From Myxococcus stipitatus (GTDB taxonomy: Bacteria > Myxococcota > Myxococcia > Myxococcales > Myxococcaceae): a stretch of DNA of 64,000 nucleotides. Each line of letters opens with the position of its first letter. Position 1 is the stretch's first letter. Under the pieces are notes generated by a model, which was given only the letters and a program-made list of their open reading frames with translations, had not been told where the DNA came from and did no database searches. The stretch lies in the NCBI RefSeq assembly GCF_021412625.1, contig NZ_JAKCFI010000001.1, positions 682,001-746,000 on the forward strand, given 5' to 3'. The translations under genes were made by a program, and so were the position numbers. Shown here piece by piece: positions 51,531-59,443 of this stretch.

Positions 51531-53243
51531 CTAGCGCTCCACCTGCGGCACCGTGGTCTCTCCCGTGGCGCGGGAGGCGCGGGCGGAAGGGGGATTCGAC
51601 GCGAGCGCCCGCGCCGTGGCGATGACGCCATAGGCGTTGCGCAGGACGGGCAGCCGCGTCGGGTGGGCCTCCAGCACGCGCGTGAGGAGCGCGCGCGCCT
51701 CGGGAATGAGGCTCAGCCCTCGCAGGGAGGAGAGCGCCGTGGCGGGCCACCGGCTGGCGTACGCCACGCGCAGCCGCCAGGCGCGCGGGTGGTCCAGCCC
51801 GTCCACCGAATCGAGTGCCTCCTTGGTGAGGGGCGCGCCCCGCTCGCGCAGCGCCCAGGCGTCCTCGGTGACGAGGCCGGTCAGCGAGCGCAGCACGAGC
51901 TTGCGCGCCTTGTCCTCCAGCGCCTCGCGCAGTCCGCGCGCCACGGGCGTGTCGAGCCCCGTCGTGCTGCGCAGCACCGCGAGCCGGTCATGGGGCAGGA
52001 GCACCTCGCGCAGGGCGTCCGCGCGCGGGGAGGCGAGCCCTCCCAGGCTGCGCGCCACCGCCGCGTGCAGGCCGCGCTGCATGCCCGCCTCGCGCAGGAG
52101 CCAGGCCTCGTCGCTGTCGACGCCGCCCAGGCCCGCGAGCGTTTCGGCCAGCTTCCCGTCCTTCACGCCGCGCTCGCGCAGGGTCCAGGCCTGGGGCGTG
52201 TCGTCTCCGCGCAGGCCCACGAGCACCTCCGCGGACGCCTGCGCGTACAGCCGCTCGCGCATCATCGCCGCCCGCGGGCCGCCGATGTTCCCCAGCCCCA
52301 GGATGACCTGGGCGGGCACCACCGGCGCGAGCACGTCGCGCAGCGTCCACGCCGCCTCGTCCTCCAGGCCCGCGAGGCCCCGCGCCACGAGGGCGGGGTA
52401 GAGCTCGACCAGGCCGAGCCTGCGCTGGTGCGCGGCGAGCCCGGGCAGCCCGCTCAGCATCCACGCCGCCAGGGCCGGCTCCCGGGCCTCCACGGCGCCG
52501 AGCGCGTCGAGGAAGCGTCGCTCCACGTCCTCCACGCAGATGGGGCCGGGAGGCATCCCCGTCCCCATGGGGGTGATGCGCTGCACGGGCGTGTCGCGCC
52601 CCTCCAGTCGCGCCACCACGGCGTCCACCAGCCGCTGCTCGAGCACCCGCAGGGGCACGTCGTTGTTCTCCAGGATGATCCACCGACGCGGGTCCTCTTG
52701 CGCCAGCTTCAAGAAGGCCTGTCGCACGCGGACCGCCAGCCCCGCGCCCGCCAGCCCCTTGCGGCTGTCGCCGTCCGTCGCGCGCGCGCCCTGGGACTTG
52801 CCCAGGCGCTTGCGCCAGCGCGCCAGGTCCGGGTCCACGTCGACCAGGATGACCAGGTCCGGCCACAGCCCCTGCGAGGCGAGCTCGACGGCGGGCCGCA
52901 GCTCGTCCATGGGCAGGCCGCGCCCGCCTCCACTCAGCGCGAGCTGCGAGTACAGGTAGCGGTCGGTGATGCACACCTCCCCGCGCCCGAGCGCGGGGGC
53001 CACCACCTCTTCCAATTGCTGGGCGTCTCGCGCCAGGTTGAGGAAGAACTCGGCGCGCGGCGACATCTCCAGCAGCCTCGCGTCGCGCGTCAGCTCCCGC
53101 ACGCGTCGGGCCGTGGGCGACTGCAGCTCGCCTCCCTCCCGCGCGTGCGCCACGCGATAGCCGAGCTTCTTCAACCTCCCCGCCAGCAGGTTTGAGAGCG
53201 TCGTCTTGCCGCTGCCGTCAATCCCCTCGAAGTCGATGAACAC
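51531..53243 (-). CDS. Thymidylate-kinase-like domain fused to a 27-residue helical repeat domain
   Basis: A 570-residue fusion. Residues 1-215 are a TMPK-like P-loop kinase: FIDFEGIDGSGKTTLSNLL (Walker A), REGGE, DRYLYSQLALSGGGRGL (DR motif) and LVILVDVDPDLARWRKRLG before a LID-type segment. Residues about 250-545 form a repeat with period 27 +/- 1: an Arg in the motif AWxLR recurs at 302, 329, 356, 384, 412, 439, 466 and 492, and each unit ends near SLxGLD. This predicts an alpha-solenoid. The GTG at 53243 gives the P-loop at the usual distance; it is 5 nt after the VTC stop. A canonical Tmk has about 210 residues. Dedicated dTMP kinase activity is possible, but operon context (VTC, DUF4956, porin) suggests another nucleotide or polyphosphate-linked role. 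Confidence 0.93.
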   Translation of the reverse strand: MFIDFEGIDGSGKTTLSNLLAGRLKKLGYRVAHAREGGELQSPTARRVRELTRDARLLEMSPRAEFFLNLARDAQQLEEVVAPALGRGEVCITDRYLYSQLALSGGGRGLPMDELRPAVELASQGLWPDLVILVDVDPDLARWRKRLGKSQGARATDGDSRKGLAGAGLAVRVRQAFLKLAQEDPRRWIILENNDVPLRVLEQRLVDAVVARLEGRDTPVQRITPMGTGMPPGPICVEDVERRFLDALGAVEAREPALAAWMLSGLPGLAAHQRRLGLVELYPALVARGLAGLEDEAAWTLRDVLAPVVPAQVILGLGNIGGPRAAMMRERLYAQASAEVLVGLRGDDTPQAWTLRERGVKDGKLAETLAGLGGVDSDEAWLLREAGMQRGLHAAVARSLGGLASPRADALREVLLPHDRLAVLRSTTGLDTPVARGLREALEDKARKLVLRSLTGLVTEDAWALRERGAPLTKEALDSVDGLDHPRAWRLRVAYASRWPATALSSLRGLSLIPEARALLTRVLEAHPTRLPVLRNAYGVIATARALASNPPSARASRATGETTVPQVER

Positions 53244-53248
53244 GGTGC

Positions 53249-53962
53249 CTATCCCCTCGCGACCCCATCCACGACGAAGGCGTGGACCTTCGCCATCCCC
53301 TCTGCGAACTTGCTGTACGACGTCGCGCCGCCCGGATTGAGCGACGCGAGCCAGTCGGGCAGCTCGAGTCCCAGATGCTTCACCTCCACCACCACGCGCC
53401 GCTCCACGGCCAACGGAGGGCCCAGCCGCTCCGCCGTCAGGGCAAGCTGTGACAGGGCCAGCTCGGGCGCAATCCGGTGGTAGCCGATGTCCCGATCCAC
53501 CGTCACCCGCCAGTCCTGTGACGCCTGGAAGATGTGGCGCTGGTACGTCACCGCCAGGACGGGCAACAGGCTCCCGCCCGTGATGAGCGGCAGGAGCCGC
53601 GCGCCGCCCCGCAGCACGCGCCCCAGGTCCGACCGGGGCACCCACACGCGGCGCTTCTGGGTCAGGCCATGGCGCTCGCGCTTCACCTCCAGCACCACGC
53701 GCTCCACGCCGCCGGACCCCAGGTCCGGCAGGTATTCCTTGGTGCGGACCTTGAGGCAGTCCTCCGGCGAGCGCAGCGCGCGCACCGCCAGCGGACAGCC
53801 CGGCCGGTCGAAGTACACGGACACGATACGCGTGGGCGAGGGCGCGTGCCCGCCCAGCTCCCGCGACAGCCGCGCGCACAGCGCCAGCGCGGCATGCTCC
53901 TCCATCACCAGCTTGAACTCACGCCGCAGCCTGGTGACTTCCCCCTCGGCGAACGACAGCAT
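53249..53962 (-). CDS. VTC-domain protein (polyphosphate polymerase type)
   Basis: A 237-residue triphosphate-tunnel protein of the VTC family; the yeast Vtc4 domain makes polyphosphate from ATP. Residues expected in the tunnel are all present: Lys17 in REFKLV, Lys71 and Arg73 in CLKVRTKEY, Glu92 and Lys94 in VLEVKRE, Arg142 in VTYQRHIF, Arg152 and Asp156 in RVTVDRD, Glu193 and Lys195 in VVVEVKH, and SYSKFAEGM at the end. No SPX domain and no membrane helix are seen, so it would be cytosolic. The ATG at 53962 is 17 nt after the porin stop. Operon partner of a DUF4956 protein, supporting a polyphosphate role. Confidence 0.92.
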   Translation of the reverse strand: MLSFAEGEVTRLRREFKLVMEEHAALALCARLSRELGGHAPSPTRIVSVYFDRPGCPLAVRALRSPEDCLKVRTKEYLPDLGSGGVERVVLEVKRERHGLTQKRRVWVPRSDLGRVLRGGARLLPLITGGSLLPVLAVTYQRHIFQASQDWRVTVDRDIGYHRIAPELALSQLALTAERLGPPLAVERRVVVEVKHLGLELPDWLASLNPGGATSYSKFAEGMAKVHAFVVDGVARG

Positions 53963-53979
53963 TCCCCGTGTCTCCACTC

Positions 53980-55311
53980 TTAGAAGCGGGTGGCGAGTTG
54001 CAGTGAGTATTCGATGCCCGGCGCCGCGTCCCCTGGCCGCAGGGCGCGCTCCACCTGGAACTGTCCCCGGAAGCGGTTGCCCAGCAGCAGGTTGAGGCCA
54101 CCCACGACGGAGTGGCCGCGCCCCTCCACGTCTCCCCGGAGCTGGAGTCCCTCCGCGCCCAACACGGGCTGGAGCGCCCACTCCGGGCCCATGGGAACCG
54201 TCCAACTCGCCAGCATCAGCTGCGCGGTGAACGGTCCCACCGGGAGCCGGCCCGTGACGAACTCGCCCGACACCGCGAGGGGGCCCAGCTTCAGCTCCGC
54301 GTCGGCCGCCACCGCGTGACGACGCGCGCGGTCCAACGCCTCCGCCACGTAGGTGCTCACGCCCAGCGTCAGCCGCTTCTTGATGGGGGACACGCTCACG
54401 CGTCCGGCGAGGTCCTCCTTCGTCCTCACGCCCAGCTCGTCCTTGGCGCCCTGGAAGACGCCCGCGGAGACGCGCACGTCCCAGAGGCTCTTGAGGCGCA
54501 CCTCGCCCATGAGGCCGAGCCGCCGGCCTCCCAGCTCGTAGGTGTCCGTCAGGTAGTCATCCACGAGTCCACGGCCCTGGATGGGCAGGCTCCACGAGCC
54601 CTCCAGCCGACGCTGGAGGAAGGGGGCCTTGAACTGTCCTCCGTAGAGGCGGAAGCGCTTCTTGTCGTCCGCCAACCGTACGAACGCGTCCTTGAGCAGT
54701 GACGTATCCGCCAGGTCCGCGCTCACCTCGGCCTCGAGGTTGGGCAGCGACGTGCCCACGCCCACGCGCGCCGAGGGGATGCTGAGCGTGCGCTGGTACT
54801 TGACGCGCTCGTCCGCGCTGGCTCGCGCGTAGACGCGCCCGAAGACGCGCACCGTCTGCACCTCCTCCGGGGGCGTGTCGTCGAGCGCGGTGGTGTCCTC
54901 GCCCAGCGAGTCCTCCTGCTGAGGGCCCGGCTTCGACTTCTTCTTCTTGCCCGGCGGTGTCGCCTCGGAGGGAGGCGGCGTGGCCGCGGGGTCGGTGATG
55001 GTGGCGCCCCTGGGCGGGGCGTCGCCAGGCCCGATTCGCGGCGGCAACGCCTGCGCGAGCGCGTCCTCCGTCAGGGACGTGGCGGCTCCGGGTTCCGCGA
55101 GCGGCTCGGAGCCCTCCGGTGGACCCTGGTTGGGATCCTCGACGCCGTCCACGACGCCTCCGGAGAGGGCGTCTTCTCCGGCCCACGCGATGACCTCCTC
55201 CGATGAAGCGCTCGAGCTGGACGACGTCGCCTGCGCGAACGCCGGTCCGCTCAACAGGACTGCGACGAGGAGGCCCCGCCTCCCCTGATCATCCAACCAC
55301 CACCCGCCCAT
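53980..55311 (-). CDS. OprO/OprP-like outer-membrane porin with long Pro-rich N-terminus
   Basis: A 443-residue exported protein. Signal peptide to about residue 26 (cut at AFAQ), then about 120 residues of Ser/Pro/Glu-rich linker with a short Lys run, then a barrel from about 150. The barrel resembles phosphate-selective porins O/P: VRVFGRVYARASADERV, LLKDAFVRLADDKKRFRLYGGQFKAPF, DTYELGGRRLGLMGEV and VRVSAGVFQGAKDE, ending SLQLATRF with a C-terminal Phe. It is probably a trimeric anion or phosphate channel. GGGGAGG lies before the ATG. First gene of the cluster, with a Pho-box-like repeat 119-148 nt upstream. Confidence 0.85.
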   Translation of the reverse strand: MGGWWLDDQGRRGLLVAVLLSGPAFAQATSSSSSASSEEVIAWAGEDALSGGVVDGVEDPNQGPPEGSEPLAEPGAATSLTEDALAQALPPRIGPGDAPPRGATITDPAATPPPSEATPPGKKKKSKPGPQQEDSLGEDTTALDDTPPEEVQTVRVFGRVYARASADERVKYQRTLSIPSARVGVGTSLPNLEAEVSADLADTSLLKDAFVRLADDKKRFRLYGGQFKAPFLQRRLEGSWSLPIQGRGLVDDYLTDTYELGGRRLGLMGEVRLKSLWDVRVSAGVFQGAKDELGVRTKEDLAGRVSVSPIKKRLTLGVSTYVAEALDRARRHAVAADAELKLGPLAVSGEFVTGRLPVGPFTAQLMLASWTVPMGPEWALQPVLGAEGLQLRGDVEGRGHSVVGGLNLLLGNRFRGQFQVERALRPGDAAPGIEYSLQLATRF

Positions 55312-55821
55312 GTCCCCGCCTCCCCGTCGCTGCCGGCAGAGCCCGCTGCAACTGTGGTGCCCGGACAGCCAACGTCGGATGGCGGACGGCGGTGGACTGG
55401 GATGACGTGAGAAGAGGCGATGGAGCTCCGTGACCAGGGCGTCACAGGTTCGTCACAGGGAACGGAAGTTCCACCTCGCGACCAGCCGGGCCTGTACGAA
55501 TGTCGTCGACGAGGTGGAAGGAGTTACCGGTCGGACGCCGGATCCGTCGGGGGGGTGGTGGGCGCCCGTGAGGCGGGAGGGGATTCGCCCCGCCGGCTCC
55601 GCGCGCCCGCTCCGAAGGAGTCGAGCGGCCACGGGGGGAGATGGCGCGCGCTCGCGCGGAGACCATTGCATCCGAGGTCGCGCTGGAGCGGAGACGTGTG
55701 CCCCGGCTCGGTGCCGCAAAAGAGGCGAGCCGCCGAGGTGCGAGGCGACGAGCTCGCGCGCGGAGGCCGGCGCATCCGAACGCGCGGCCTTGGTCGTGGA
55801 GCGCGGTGCCCCTACCCGGTG
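55312..55821. other. Regulatory intergenic region upstream of the phosphate-themed cluster
   Basis: A 510-nt non-coding stretch between the membrane-anchored protein gene (stop 55822) and the porin start. Besides the tandem repeats at 55430-55459 it holds an inverted repeat GGAAC-N4-GTTCC (55459-55472) abutting them. I find no convincing -10 hexamer between the repeats and the porin ATG. No reading frame here looks coding. Confidence 0.5.
55430..55459 (-). promoter_or_regulatory. Pho-box-like tandem repeat, 11-bp period
   Basis: On the minus strand CCTGTGAC occurs twice (55459-55452 and 55448-55441), exactly 11 bp apart, and a degenerate third copy CTGGTCAC follows in phase (55437-55430). 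PhoB boxes are direct 7-bp half-sites with an 11-bp period (E. coli CTGTCAT); CTGTGAC matches five of seven bases. The repeats lie 119-148 nt upstream of the porin start and point toward it. Sequence and context both suggest phosphate-starvation control. Confidence 0.6.
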
Positions 55822-56703
55822 CTACGAGGGAGTCGAGCCGCCCGAGGTGGAAGTGGCGCGCTCGCCTTCGGACACCGTCGCTTCCGAGGTCGTGGCCGGA
55901 GCGGACGAGGGCGCTCCCTCTCCAGCCGATGTCGGCCCTCCCGTGGCGACCGCGTCCGCCGCCGACGTCGTTCCGCTCGGAGTGGCCGCGTCCACTGGCG
56001 CCGTCCCGCTGGACTCGACCCTGTCCGTCGGAGCCGTCCCGCTCGAGTCCGAGGCGGCGGGAGCCTGGGCGGGGGAGGTCGTCTCCGGCGAGGGAGGCGT
56101 GGTCGTCGCCGGAGCCGTGGAGGCCGCGGGCCGCAGACGCCGCACCGCGCCGCGCACACCGAGCGTGAGCGCTACACCCGCTCCGAGGACCACCAGGCTC
56201 CATCCCAGCCAGGGTGGCAGGGGCTGGGCGGCCACGGTGATGTGGCCGGTGACGACCTTCAAGCGCTGGGCCTGGTAGCGGACCTCCACCTCGTAGAGGC
56301 CGGGCTCGTCGAAGGTCAGCTCGGTGTGCCAGTTGACCCCACTGCGGGTCAGCGTCTTCGTGAGCTGGTCGGGCGCGCCCTGCAGGTGCACGGTGAGCGT
56401 CAGGGGGCCGGTGAACTCCGCTCCCTCGAAGGCGCCGACGTGCAGCGACAGCATCGCCGTCTGGCCGGTCCGGGGCAGGGCGGGATGGAGGGTCCCCTGC
56501 AGCCGTTCCTCCGCGTCCGCCCAGCGCAGCTCGAGGACGTCACCCCGCCGCTCCGTGCGGATTTGATCGACCTTGGGAGGCGGAGCGGCGAGGCCCGGCG
56601 TCGCCACCAGGCAGGCCAGCAGCACCCACGCGATTTTCCATCCGGACTGCCTTTGCCATGGGGACGGCTGTCCCCTAAGATGCCGTGCCCTGTAGCATTC
56701 CAC
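55822..56703 (-). CDS. Exported membrane-anchored protein of unknown function
   Basis: A protein of about 293 residues. An N-terminal signal (WKIAWVLLACLVATPGLAA, cut near residue 40) leads to a beta-rich extracytoplasmic domain (about 45-165) with YEVEVRYQAQRLKVVTGHI at its end. One transmembrane helix follows (PPWLGWSLVVLGAGVALTLG, about 168-188), then a cytoplasmic tail of about 100 residues rich in Ser, Thr, Ala and Pro. The start is uncertain because no ATG is available: GTG 56703 has GGGGGAG 9 nt upstream, while TTG 56712 is too close to it. It is divergent from the kinase gene at 56735 across about 31 nt. Function unknown. Confidence 0.75.
   Translation of the reverse strand: MECYRARHLRGQPSPWQRQSGWKIAWVLLACLVATPGLAAPPPKVDQIRTERRGDVLELRWADAEERLQGTLHPALPRTGQTAMLSLHVGAFEGAEFTGPLTLTVHLQGAPDQLTKTLTRSGVNWHTELTFDEPGLYEVEVRYQAQRLKVVTGHITVAAQPLPPWLGWSLVVLGAGVALTLGVRGAVRRLRPAASTAPATTTPPSPETTSPAQAPAASDSSGTAPTDRVESSGTAPVDAATPSGTTSAADAVATGGPTSAGEGAPSSAPATTSEATVSEGERATSTSGGSTPS
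56653..56681 (+). promoter_or_regulatory. Candidate sigma-70-type promoter of the kinase gene at 56735
   Basis: TTGCCA (56653-56658, five of six consensus bases) and TAAGAT (56676-56681, four of six) are 17 nt apart. RNA would start near 56688, giving a leader of about 47 nt. The promoter lies inside the 5' end of the divergent minus-strand gene, so the two transcripts would overlap head to head. Confidence 0.5.
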
Positions 56704-56734
56704 CTGAGCCAACTCCCCCGGCCAGAGTCCCGGG

Positions 56735-59050
56735 ATGAACCCTCAATCGTTCGGGAAATACCAGCTCCTGAAGAAGCTCGCCACCGGCGGCATGGCCGAG
56801 GTGTGGCTGGCGCGTCAGATGGGCATCGAGGGGTTCCAAAAGAACCTCGTCGTGAAGCGCATCCTTCCGCATCTGGCGGAGGATCGTGAATTCGTGGAGA
56901 TGTTCCGGAACGAGGCGCTCATCGCCGCGCGCTTCAACCATCCGAACATCGCGCAGGTCTACGAGTTCGGCGAGGCGAACGGGACCTATTACATCGCCAT
57001 GGAGTTCATCCACGGCGAGGACCTGGGCCGCGTCATGCGCAAGGCGGCCAGCGCGGGGCAGTGGATCGCCCGGCCGTTGGCCATCCGCATCGTCGCCGCC
57101 GCGTGCGAGGGACTGCACTACGCCCACAGCCGCCTGGACGACGCGGGCCGGCCGCTGCGCGTGGTGCACCGCGACATCTCGCCCCAGAACATCCTCATCA
57201 GCTTCGACGGTTCGGTGAAGCTGGTGGACTTCGGTATCGCCAAGGCGGCGGACCAGGCGTCGCTGACCAAGTCGGGCGCCATCAAGGGCAAGTTCGCGTA
57301 CATGGCCCCGGAGCAGGCCGCCGGCAAGCCGCTGGACGGACGCGCGGACATCTTCGCCATCGGCCTGGTGCTCTACGAGCTGCTCACCGGCGTGCGCCCG
57401 CTCAAGCGCGACTCGGAGCTCGCCACGCTCCAGGCCGCCATGGAGTGCGCCATCCAGCCGCCGTCGCAGGTGGCGGACGTGCCGGAGGAGATGGACCCGG
57501 TGGTGATGCGCGCGGTCGCCAAGAGCGCGGATGACCGCTACCGGGACGCGCGTCAGTTCCAGACGGCGCTGGAGGAGATCCTCGTCGGTCAGCGCTGGGT
57601 GGCTGGCTCCGTGCAGATCTCGGAGCTGATGGAGACGCTCTTCGCGGACCGGCTGGCCGAGGAGAAGGCGCAGGGGCAGGTCGTCCCCGTGGGCGAGGAC
57701 TCCGCCAACTCCGGCGCGCCGATGCCTCCCACGCCTCCGCCCCAGGAGCGCGGGCGGAGCCGTCCGTCCGCCGCGGACATGAACTGGGAGGCGCCCCCGG
57801 GCGAGTCTCCTCACCGGGAGCGCGGTCGCTCCTCGCCGTCGCGGGCCGCGGTGCCGGCCTCTGCGCCGCCGCCGCGCCGCACCGGTGGCGCGCCCGTCGT
57901 CGAGGAGGACCCCGGTGAGTGGGACGCGCCCTCCGGAGTGATGGAGGCGCCCCAGCGTCGTCGCGCCGGCACGTCGGACGCGCTGCGACGCCCCAGCAAC
58001 CCCAACGCCACGCAGGTGGCGCGCACCAGCTCTCGCTCGGACGTGCGCAGCGCGGTCACCCATCCGGGAGAGCCGCCGCCGGCCGCGGCGCCGCGGCGCA
58101 CCCAGACGCGCGCCGCCCTGGCGGTGGACGTCGACCCGGCGCCGCCCCCGCGACGTCCGTCCGCCGTGCACGACCTGGACGAGCGCACGCGGATGGAGGA
58201 CGAGGAGGACGACGAGCGGACGATGCTGCCGCCGCCGGAGCCCGCGCCTCCGCCACGGCGTCGCACGGGGATGCAGTCCCAGGTCTCCGCGCCGGAGCCG
58301 CCCCGGCGCCGCACCTCCAGCCGCGCGGAGATGCCGCCCGCGCCGTCGCGCTCGCGCGCTTCGCTGCCCGCCACCCCGGCCTCCCGGGCCGCGGACGAAG
58401 TCAACCGGGCCATCGACTCCAGCAGCCAGCGCGCGCGTCGCACCATCGCCACGCGCAACATCGCCACCGCGGGCTTCATCGTCGGCCTGCTGGCGGTGGT
58501 CGCCATCTTCCACAAGCCCCTGCTCGCGGTGCTCAGCGCCACGGCGTCGGACGGGCAGGGCGTGCTCGTCACCGTCAACACCAACGAGCGGGTGAAGGTG
58601 TCCGTGCGCCACACCGAGCGCTGTGGCTCCTCCAAGCCCGTCACGGAGCTGGGCTTCACGCCCATGACGCTCGTGTCCGGCGCGCACCTGCAGGACACGC
58701 TCATCCTGGAGAACGAGCAGCAGGGCATCTACAAGGAAGACACCGACACGCTGGCCTTCGGAGAGCCGGGGCAGGCGAAGGTGCTCACCCACGAGTTCCG
58801 CCGCGGCCACCTGCTGCTCCTGCTGAAGCCGGAGAACGTGAAGGGCATCTCCGTGCGCCGCAACGGCCAGGAGGTCGGCATCTACCAGGGCACCAGCGGC
58901 AAGTCGGGGCTGAAGATCGACCTCATGGAGGGGCGCCACAAGCTGGAGCTGACCGGCGGTCCGCTGCGCGAGCCCATCCTCTTCGAGGTGGAGATCAAGC
59001 CCAACCAGCCCACGCGGCAGACCGAGGACCTGTCGGCCTTCATCGGCTGA
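56735..59050 (+). CDS. Membrane-anchored Ser/Thr protein kinase
   Basis: A 771-residue protein. The kinase domain is at about 1-285: LATGGMAEVWLA, catalytic Lys in LVVKRILPHL, HRDISPQN near 144-151 (Ser where HRDLKPxN kinases have Lys), DFGIAK and APEQAAGK. A long Pro/Arg/Glu-rich disordered linker (about 310-560), one transmembrane helix (about 577-597, AGFIVGLLAVVAIF) and an extracytoplasmic beta-rich domain of about 170 residues follow. The kinase half is closely similar to that encoded at 18949 (GGMAEV.LA, KRILPHLAED..FVEMF..EA, HPNI.Q...FGEA); the outer domains differ, so they probably sense different signals. Confidence 0.95.
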   Translation: MNPQSFGKYQLLKKLATGGMAEVWLARQMGIEGFQKNLVVKRILPHLAEDREFVEMFRNEALIAARFNHPNIAQVYEFGEANGTYYIAMEFIHGEDLGRVMRKAASAGQWIARPLAIRIVAAACEGLHYAHSRLDDAGRPLRVVHRDISPQNILISFDGSVKLVDFGIAKAADQASLTKSGAIKGKFAYMAPEQAAGKPLDGRADIFAIGLVLYELLTGVRPLKRDSELATLQAAMECAIQPPSQVADVPEEMDPVVMRAVAKSADDRYRDARQFQTALEEILVGQRWVAGSVQISELMETLFADRLAEEKAQGQVVPVGEDSANSGAPMPPTPPPQERGRSRPSAADMNWEAPPGESPHRERGRSSPSRAAVPASAPPPRRTGGAPVVEEDPGEWDAPSGVMEAPQRRRAGTSDALRRPSNPNATQVARTSSRSDVRSAVTHPGEPPPAAAPRRTQTRAALAVDVDPAPPPRRPSAVHDLDERTRMEDEEDDERTMLPPPEPAPPPRRRTGMQSQVSAPEPPRRRTSSRAEMPPAPSRSRASLPATPASRAADEVNRAIDSSSQRARRTIATRNIATAGFIVGLLAVVAIFHKPLLAVLSATASDGQGVLVTVNTNERVKVSVRHTERCGSSKPVTELGFTPMTLVSGAHLQDTLILENEQQGIYKEDTDTLAFGEPGQAKVLTHEFRRGHLLLLLKPENVKGISVRRNGQEVGIYQGTSGKSGLKIDLMEGRHKLELTGGPLREPILFEVEIKPNQPTRQTEDLSAFIG

Positions 59051-59084
59051 CCCGCGGGCCTGGTCCTCCGGGCCGCGCGCGGCG

Positions 59085-59420
59085 TCAGTAGTAGCGGGGC
59101 AGCGACGGGTCGACCTCGAGCGAGTAGCGGTCGATGCCGCCGTCGAGCGACACGGCGTCCAGCCCCAGCGACAGCAGGTAGGCCGCGCCGTCCAGGCTGC
59201 GCACGCCGTGGTGGCAGTAGACGACGACGCGCCGGCCCCGCAGGGCCTCCAGCTCCTCGGCGTGGTCGAACAGCTCCGGCAGCGGGATGAGGAGCGAGTC
59301 GGGCAGGGCGACGAAGGCGTGCTCCTGGGGGAAGCGCACGTCGAGCAGCGCCGGGCGGGATTCGGGCGGGCCCGCCAGCAGCTCGGCGAGGCGCGCGGGC
59401 GTGATTCCAGGGATGGGCAT
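59085..59420 (-). CDS. Single-domain rhodanese-like protein
   Basis: A 111-residue rhodanese domain with LLDVRFPQEHAFVALP at the start, the active-site loop YCHHGVRS (Cys present, six-residue loop as in thiosulfate:cyanide-type enzymes) and the end GLDAVSLDGGIDRY. It may carry a persulfide. The ATG at 59420 is 23 nt after the stop of the rhodanese-MoeB fusion, so the two are likely one operon for sulfur transfer. It converges on the kinase gene 34 nt away. Confidence 0.9.
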   Translation of the reverse strand: MPIPGITPARLAELLAGPPESRPALLDVRFPQEHAFVALPDSLLIPLPELFDHAEELEALRGRRVVVYCHHGVRSLDGAAYLLSLGLDAVSLDGGIDRYSLEVDPSLPRYY

Positions 59421-59443
59421 GGCGTGGGTCCTCTCTCTCGGCG

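Noticed and set aside
55442-56203. Open frames on both strands across 55430-56280
   Set aside because: They run over the intergenic regulatory region and the tail of the membrane-anchored protein, with Arg/Ser/Pro low complexity and no start context; treated as shadows.
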